Assembly: GCA_017992055.1 (NCBI GenBank)
Contig: JAGOPK010000012.1
Span: forward strand, 110,957-165,141
DNA from: Burkholderiaceae bacterium
GTDB lineage: Bacteria > Pseudomonadota > Gammaproteobacteria > Burkholderiales > Burkholderiaceae_C
DNA length: 54,185 bases
Direction: 5' to 3'
How positions within the stretch are numbered: position 1 is the stretch's first letter; each line of letters opens with the position of its first letter. The translations under genes were made by a program, and so were the position numbers. Positions 48,625 through 54,185 of the stretch are shown here, piece after piece. The notes under the pieces were generated by a model. The model worked only from the letters and a program-made list of their open reading frames with translations. It searched no databases and was not told the origin of the DNA.

Positions 48625-51600
48625 TCAGTGGGCGCTGGCGTGGCTTTCCTGCGTGCTCAGCGCGGCCAGGCGGCGCAGCGCCTCGGTGGCATCGCCACAG
48701 CCGGCCCAGGCCTCGCCGTCACCGCCCAGCAGGCCGGCATGGGCGGCACAGCCGGTGCCGGCGGCGGCCGGGCTGCTGCCCAGCACCGCATCCAGCGAGC
48801 GGTCGTCGCCCATCAGCTCGGCCAGGGTCGGCAGGGCCACGCCCGCGGCGGCGGCATCGGCGGCATCGACGTTGAAGTACACGTCGGTCATGTCCACCGA
48901 GGAGCCATCGGCCAGGGTCGCGCTGCTGCGCTCCAGGTGCAGGTTGCCCTGGGCGTCCAGGAACGGCAGCTCGGTGTAGCCGACGGTCAGCGCGGCCACG
49001 CCGGCCTGGGCCAGGGTCAGCAGCTCGCCGTCGTCGGTCTGGTGGTTGCCGTTGCCGTCCACCCACACGCGCAGCTGGTCGAACTGGGCGTCGGCGGCAT
49101 TGACCTGGCCATCGCCGTTGCTGTCGTAGCTGGCCAGCTGGGCGAAGCCCGCGCCCTTGGCCGTGCCGCCGAACAGCTCGGAGATGTCGTCGATCTTGCC
49201 GTTGCCGTCTTTGTCCACCGCCAGGAAGCCGTCGCCACCCGAGATCCAGCCCGACTTGACGCCGCTGCCGTTGCCGAACAGGTCGAAGGTGGCGTCCGAG
49301 GCGTCGCGAGCCAGGGTCTGGATGCCGTTGCCGTCCAGGTCGATGACGATGGGCGTGATGCCGGCGTCCTTGGTCATGTCGGCCATGCCCGAGGTCAGCG
49401 TGAACACCGAGGTGGTGGTGACGTTGGCCGTGGACACGGCGTCGCCGTTGACGTCGGAGTCGATGGCGTCGTTGCTGCCCTGGTCCTTCTTGGCCCACTT
49501 CCAGTTCGACATGTTGTTCCACTGGTTGTAGTTCCAGTGGTAGACGTTGGTCTTGTCGAACTGCAGGAAGTAGCTGCCCGGATCGAGGTTGCTGAACAGG
49601 TAGTTGCCGTTGCTGTTGGTGGTGGTGGTGCCGATCAGCGTGCCGGTGGACGAGTACAGCTTGACGGTGATGCCGGCGATGCCGAGTTCACCGGCGTCCT
49701 GCACGTTGTCGTGGTCCTGGTCGTCCCACACCTTGTCGCCGACGCTGGCCTTGCGGTAGACGCCGGCATCCACCGTCAGGTTGTGCTCGCCGGCGGCCAG
49801 CGTGATGGTGCCGGTGCTCAGGTTGCTGCCGACGTCCGAATCCACCGCGTCGTTGCCGCCCTGGTTCTGCTTGGTGGCGTAGTAGCCGGTGAAGCTGCCG
49901 TCGCCGAACACCACCTGGTACTTGCCGGCCGCGAGGTTGGTGAACTCGTAGTTGCCGCTGCTGTTGGTGGTGGTGGTGGCGGTGATGTCGTCACCGGTGC
50001 CGAAGCTGCCGTCGACGCCCGCGCCCTTGAGCGTGACCTTGACGCCGGCAATGCCCTTCTCGCCGGCATCCTGGATGCCGTCGAAGTCGGCGTCTTCCCA
50101 CAGCCGGTCGCCGATCGAGCCCTTGGTCGTGGTGTTGTTGCCCTGGCCGGTGTAGTAGGCGTCGTCGGCGTCGGTGACCTTGGCCGTGCCGCCCACGGCA
50201 TCGGTGGCGGTGACGGTGCCGGTGTTCTTGATCGTGCCCGACGAGGCCACCTCGGTGGCCTTGTAGACCCAGCTTTCGTTGGTGTCGAGCAGGCCGTCGT
50301 TGTCGGTGTCGCCGCTGACGTAGCTGACGGTGGCGATGCGGTCATCGGTGACGACCACGTTCTTCAGCGCCGTGTCGCCGGTGTTGCGCACGATGTAGGT
50401 GAAGGTGACCGTGCTGCCGGTGACCACTTCCAGCCCCGGGGGCGCGTCGGAGTCGTACAGCGTGGTGTCGGTGACGCTGCTCCAGGTGGTCTGGCCGGTG
50501 CTCCAGTTGCAGCCCAGGCTGTTCTCCTGCGCGAAGCAGTTGGTGTAGTGGCTGTAGTTGCCGCTGGACACCGCATGCTTGACGTCGGCGCAGACCTGGT
50601 CCTTGGTGAAGGCATAGCTGACGCTGGTGTGGCAGGCGTTCAGGTAGGCCGCCACGGCCTCGCGCATCATCACCGACAAGGTGTCGGTCTTGGTGCTGTT
50701 GAGCACGGTGTACAGGTTCTGCGTGCCGCCGCTGCAGTTGACGCCGAACACCGAGTTGAAGCTCAGCGAGTACTTGACGCCGGTGTTGGCCCAGCCGTAG
50801 TCGCCCAGGCTGGACTGCCAGCTGCAGTTGGACTTCCAGTAGCTGACATTGGCGCCTTCGCCACCGCAGTTGTTGTTGCTGGTGGTGCGCACGCCGGAGA
50901 CGTACTTCTCGATGTCCACGCCCACCTTGTAGACGCCGGCATCCCAGCTCAGGTCGTTCTCGCCGGCGCTCAGCGTGGTCAGCGCCATCTTGCCGCTGGC
51001 ATCGGCGTCGCTGTCCACGTTGTTGTTGCTGCCGATGTCGCGGCGGGTGAAGGCGAAGCCGTCCTGGGCCACCACCTGCACCGAGTAGTCGGCCGGGTTC
51101 AGGTTGCTGAACAGGTACTGGCCGTTGGCGTCGGTGGTGGTGCTGGCCAGCACGGTGCCGGCGCTGTTGAGCAGGTTCACGGTGACACCGGCGATGCCGG
51201 CCTCGCCGCTGTCCTGGATGCCGTCGGCATCCTTGTCATACCAGACGAAGTTGCCGATGCTGGCCTTGGCCACCGGGTTGCAGTAGTCGGGCGCGCAGAC
51301 GCTGACGTTCTGCAGCTTGAAGTAGTCGTCCGGCGTGCCGTCGGTGGTGTCGGCGGCGATGATCAGGATGTTGCCGCGCACACCGCCGTCGTTGACATCG
51401 ACGCTGCGGGCGCCGGTCAGCGTGGTGGTGTCGACCTCGGTGAAGGCCATGCCGGCCAGCACCGAGTTGTTCAGGCTGGTGAGGGTGGTGGCCGAGTTGC
51501 CGACCCAGACCTGCACGTCGCTGTCGCCGACCACATAGCCCAGGAACAGTTCGTCCACGCGCACCGCCTGCGAGAACTGCAGCACGATGTAGTTGTTGCG

Positions 51601-54185
51601 GCCGACGTTGTCGACGGTGTGGCTGTTGCCGCTGCCCGTGCCTTCGCTGGAGTCGGTGACGCCCAGGCCGCCGCCGTAGGCGCCGACGAAGGCCGTCTGC
51701 CAGGTGTTGGTGCCCTTGTCCTGGCTGAAGGCGCGCGCGGTGACCGACACGCCGGTCAGCGCGTCGGTGTAGGTGCGCACATTGCCGTCGGTGCCGTCGG
51801 TGGCGGTGTTGCCGCTGAAGTCGAAGGTGACCGGGCGGCACACCGGCGTCAGGCCGGCGTCGACCGTGGTATTGCTCTGGCCCGAGACCAGGGTGTACAG
51901 GCCGGTCTTGCCGGTGGCTGCGTCGGCATCCGAATCGGCCGCATCGTTGGCGCCGGCGTTGGCCACCGTCAGGTCATAGCCCGACAGCGGCACGAACTGC
52001 ACCGCATAGGCGCCCGGCATCAGGTTGCTGAACAGGTAGTTGCCGTTGGCATCGGTGGTCTGCGTGGCCAGCACGCTGCCGGTGCTGTCCAGCAGCCTGA
52101 CCGTGACACCGGCCACGCCCTGCTCGCCGCTGTCCTGGATGCCGTTGCTGTTGCAGTCCAGCCAGACCTTGTCGCCCAGCGAGGCCAGCTGCACCAGGCC
52201 GGCGTCGACCGACAGGTTCTGCTGGCCGGCGCCGACGCTGACCAGGCCGGTGGTCAGCGTGCTGCGGTCGATGTCGCTGTCGCTCAGGTCGTTGCCGCCG
52301 GCATCGCGCACGGTGGCCACGTAGCCGGCCGGCGTGATGAAGCTGACCAGGTAGTTGGTGTTGGCCGCGACGTCGAACAGGTAGTTGCCGTTGGCATCGG
52401 TGGTGGTGGTCTTCAGCACCGTGCCGGCGGCGTTCTTCAGCTGCACGGTGACGCCGGCCACGCCGGCCTCGCCGGCGTCCTGCACGCCATTGGCATTGGT
52501 GTCCAGCCAGACGCGGTCGCCCAGGGTCTGGCCCAGGCTGCTGGTGGTGTAGTGCGCCAGGTCGCTGTCGGTGGCGCTGCGGCCCGAGACGGCATCGGTG
52601 CCGACCACGGTGCCGGTGTTGACGTATTGCACGCCGGTCTGCACGGCCTCGCTGGCGGTGTAGGTCCAGGTCTCGTTGGTGTCCAGCTTGCCGTCGCCAT
52701 CGGTGTCGCCACCGACGAACTGCAGGTTGGCGATGCGGTCGTCGGTGACCTTGACGTCGCTCAGCGCCACGCTGCCGGTGTTCTTCACCACGTAGGTGAA
52801 GATGGCCTGGCCGCCGACCGGGATGTAGGGGCCGGTGGGGCTGTCGGCGTCCTGGTCGGCGGTCTCGACCCAGTAGCCGCCGGTGGCGGCCGGCGTCGAC
52901 AGGTCGGCGCCCAGCTCGTTCTGGGCCGCGAACAGGTTCTTCGTGGCCTCGTAGTTGCCGCTGGCGAAGGCGGCCTGCGTCATGGCGATGACCTCGGCCA
53001 CCGTGTACTCGTAGTCGACGCTGGGATTGGCCGCGTTCAGCAGCGCCGCGGCCGAGTGGCGCAGCAGCGCGTCCATGCCGCCGCCGCTGGTGCCCAGGGC
53101 CTGCAGCAGGGTCGGCTCGCTGCCGGTGATGCTGACGCCGAAGATGGCTTCATAGCCCTGGTCGGGGTTGTAGCCGGTCTCCGGCCAGCCCGACAGCGGC
53201 GCCGGGCCGTAGCTGGAATGGGTCTTCCAGAAGCCCGGCGTCAGGCCCTCGGTGCCATCGCCGGAATCCTGCACGAAGTAGCGGCCGCGCACGTACTTCT
53301 CGATGTCCACGCCCAGCGTGGCATGGATGCCCATGTCCCAGCTGCGGTCGACCTCGCCGGAGCTCAGCGTGGTCAGCACGGTCTGGCCGGTGACGGCATC
53401 GGCATCGCTGTCGGTGGCATCGGTGGCCGCGGCGGCGTCGCGCGTGGTCACGCTGTAGCCGGCCGGCAGGGTGCTGAGGTCGAAGGCCACGCGGTAGTCC
53501 CCCGGCAGCAGGCCTTCGAACAGGTACTCGCCGCTGGCATCGGTGGTGTCGGTGGCAACCACGCTGCCCGCGGCATTCAGCAGGTTGACCTTGACGCCGG
53601 CCACGCCGGCCTCGCCGGCGTCCTGCACGCCATCGGCGTCCAGGTCCAGCCAGACCTTGTCGCCCAGCGCCGCGCGCTTGAAGATGCCGGCATCCCAGCT
53701 GCGGTCCACCTCGCCGGCGTCCAGCGTGGTGTTGGCCATCACGCCCCAGTTCAGCGGGATCGAGGCCGTGCTGTAGACGTCCGAATCCTTGGCGTCGTCG
53801 GCGCCGGCATTCGGCGTGGTGAACTCGTAGCCCGCCGGCAGCGTGCTCTCGACCACGTCGATGTGGTAGGCCCCGGGGGTCAGGTTGTCGAACAGGTAGT
53901 CACCGTTGGCATCGGTGACGCGGGTCTGCAGCACCGTGCCGCCGGCACCGCCGGCCACATTGGTGCGCAGCTCGACGGTGACACCGGCGACACCGGCCTC
54001 GCCGGCGTCCTGCACGCCGTTGGCGTTGTTGTCGTACCAGATGCGGTCGCCGATGGCGGCCAGCTTCACCAGGCCCGCGTCCCAGCTCAGGTCGTTCTCG
54101 CCCGACTCCAGCGTCGTCACCACCGTCAGGCCGGTGGCCGTGTCCGCATCCGAGTCGCTGCCGTCCGCGCCCTGGTCCTGGCTGC
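48625..54185 (-). CDS. Giant SdrD_B-repeat surface/secreted protein (partial)
   Basis: More than 1,850 residues are visible; the frame is open to the right edge, so the N-terminus is missing. It consists mostly of SdrD_B-type beta-sandwich repeats with the hallmark GDxxWxDxxxxGxQDxGE (for example GDRIWYDNNANGVQDAGE), seven complete copies plus the end of an eighth. Two larger GVDIEKYV modules with a WK motif (TPGFWKTH in one, SYWKSN in the other) are inserted, and one discoidin-like region. The C-terminal 260 residues carry calcium-binding loops (DLDGNGIQTL, DKDGNGKIDDISELF, DSNGDGQVNAADAQF) of the kind found at the end of type I secreted proteins. Followed by a type I secretion system. An adhesin or biofilm protein is likely; LPXTG and RTX nonapeptides are absent. 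Confidence 0.85.
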   Translation of the reverse strand, partial: SQDQGADGSDSDADTATGLTVVTTLESGENDLSWDAGLVKLAAIGDRIWYDNNANGVQDAGEAGVAGVTVELRTNVAGGAGGTVLQTRVTDANGDYLFDNLTPGAYHIDVVESTLPAGYEFTTPNAGADDAKDSDVYSTASIPLNWGVMANTTLDAGEVDRSWDAGIFKRAALGDKVWLDLDADGVQDAGEAGVAGVKVNLLNAAGSVVATDTTDASGEYLFEGLLPGDYRVAFDLSTLPAGYSVTTRDAAAATDATDSDADAVTGQTVLTTLSSGEVDRSWDMGIHATLGVDIEKYVRGRYFVQDSGDGTEGLTPGFWKTHSSYGPAPLSGWPETGYNPDQGYEAIFGVSITGSEPTLLQALGTSGGGMDALLRHSAAALLNAANPSVDYEYTVAEVIAMTQAAFASGNYEATKNLFAAQNELGADLSTPAATGGYWVETADQDADSPTGPYIPVGGQAIFTYVVKNTGSVALSDVKVTDDRIANLQFVGGDTDGDGKLDTNETWTYTASEAVQTGVQYVNTGTVVGTDAVSGRSATDSDLAHYTTSSLGQTLGDRVWLDTNANGVQDAGEAGVAGVTVQLKNAAGTVLKTTTTDANGNYLFDVAANTNYLVSFITPAGYVATVRDAGGNDLSDSDIDRSTLTTGLVSVGAGQQNLSVDAGLVQLASLGDKVWLDCNSNGIQDSGEQGVAGVTVRLLDSTGSVLATQTTDANGNYLFSNLMPGAYAVQFVPLSGYDLTVANAGANDAADSDADAATGKTGLYTLVSGQSNTTVDAGLTPVCRPVTFDFSGNTATDGTDGNVRTYTDALTGVSVTARAFSQDKGTNTWQTAFVGAYGGGLGVTDSSEGTGSGNSHTVDNVGRNNYIVLQFSQAVRVDELFLGYVVGDSDVQVWVGNSATTLTSLNNSVLAGMAFTEVDTTTLTGARSVDVNDGGVRGNILIIAADTTDGTPDDYFKLQNVSVCAPDYCNPVAKASIGNFVWYDKDADGIQDSGEAGIAGVTVNLLNSAGTVLASTTTDANGQYLFSNLNPADYSVQVVAQDGFAFTRRDIGSNNNVDSDADASGKMALTTLSAGENDLSWDAGVYKVGVDIEKYVSGVRTTSNNNCGGEGANVSYWKSNCSWQSSLGDYGWANTGVKYSLSFNSVFGVNCSGGTQNLYTVLNSTKTDTLSVMMREAVAAYLNACHTSVSYAFTKDQVCADVKHAVSSGNYSHYTNCFAQENSLGCNWSTGQTTWSSVTDTTLYDSDAPPGLEVVTGSTVTFTYIVRNTGDTALKNVVVTDDRIATVSYVSGDTDNDGLLDTNESWVYKATEVASSGTIKNTGTVTATDAVGGTAKVTDADDAYYTGQGNNTTTKGSIGDRLWEDADFDGIQDAGEKGIAGVKVTLKGAGVDGSFGTGDDITATTTTNSSGNYEFTNLAAGKYQVVFGDGSFTGYYATKQNQGGNDAVDSDVGSNLSTGTITLAAGEHNLTVDAGVYRKASVGDKVWDDQDHDNVQDAGELGIAGITVKLYSSTGTLIGTTTTNSNGNYLFSNLDPGSYFLQFDKTNVYHWNYNQWNNMSNWKWAKKDQGSNDAIDSDVNGDAVSTANVTTTSVFTLTSGMADMTKDAGITPIVIDLDGNGIQTLARDASDATFDLFGNGSGVKSGWISGGDGFLAVDKDGNGKIDDISELFGGTAKGAGFAQLASYDSNGDGQVNAADAQFDQLRVWVDGNGNHQTDDGELLTLAQAGVAALTVGYTELPFLDAQGNLHLERSSATLADGSSVDMTDVYFNVDAADAAAAGVALPTLAELMGDDRSLDAVLGSSPAAAGTGCAAHAGLLGGDGEAWAGCGDATEALRRLAALSTQESHASAH
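49680..54065 (-). repeat. SdrD_B repeat modules in the giant surface protein
   Basis: The GDxxWxDxxxxGxQDxGE motif recurs at about 54060, 53675, 52530, 52180, 51260, 50120 and 49745 (plus-strand positions of each motif start). Some linkers are nearly identical at DNA level: ggcctcgccggcgtcctgca appears in the copies near 53610, 52465 and 53995. Such identity allows recombination that changes repeat number, but the protein copies are otherwise well diverged, suggesting an old array with some recent exchange. Confidence 0.8.

Overview
The window is about 54 kb of very GC-rich, densely coded chromosome. A betaproteobacterium of the order Burkholderiales is the best guess. This rests on gene content (urea ABC transporter, a Bug/TctC-type binding protein beside an alpha-hydroxy-acid oxidase, a DUF3034 protein beside a truncated haemoglobin, an FMN riboswitch on a lumazine synthase) and on uniform high-GC codon use. 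I see no rRNA, tRNA, CRISPR array, insertion sequence or prophage.

Layout. 1-4859 (-): urea transporter genes urtA-urtB-urtC-urtD, the last cut by the window edge. 4985-9115 (-): membrane-anchored trypsin-like protease, MoxR ATPase, DUF58 protein and VWA protein. 9232-15542: housekeeping and metabolic genes (TatD nuclease, MscS channel, UDG-fold glycosylase coupled to a spermidine-synthase-like protein, Bug receptor, FMN alpha-hydroxy-acid dehydrogenase). 15573-16954 (-): exported truncated haemoglobin with a DUF3034 protein. 16999-23474: TonB-dependent receptor, LysR regulator, VanX/DdpX-type D-Ala-D-Ala dipeptidase and M15 peptidase in one overlapping run, with a divergent AmpG-like permease. 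I read this as a candidate peptidoglycan-peptide scavenging locus. 23453-30710: riboswitch-controlled ribH, a DadA-like D-amino-acid dehydrogenase, an AstE/AspA-type hydrolase, an aldehyde dehydrogenase, and a paired acyl-CoA dehydrogenase operon.

30711-39206 holds the most interesting signal. A large regulator (OmpR/PhoB-type winged helix fused to a STAND ATPase) sits between a TonB-dependent receptor and a secreted beta-helix operon, followed by a single-domain globin/lipoprotein operon. Upstream of all three target units lie direct repeats of TGAC-like half-sites spaced exactly 11 bp apart (two, four and three copies). Each array is followed, 25 bp after its last half-site, by a similar -10-like hexamer. 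I propose a local, apparently undescribed regulon.

39292-43469 (+): P1-family peptidase, lipase-like lipoprotein, RsuA-type pseudouridine synthase and RibF. 43486-54185 (-): a type I secretion system (TolC, HlyD, ABC transporter) downstream of a giant SdrD_B-repeat surface protein that runs off the right edge. The protein's C-terminal calcium-binding region fits type I export, but it also carries an unusual cysteine-rich module.
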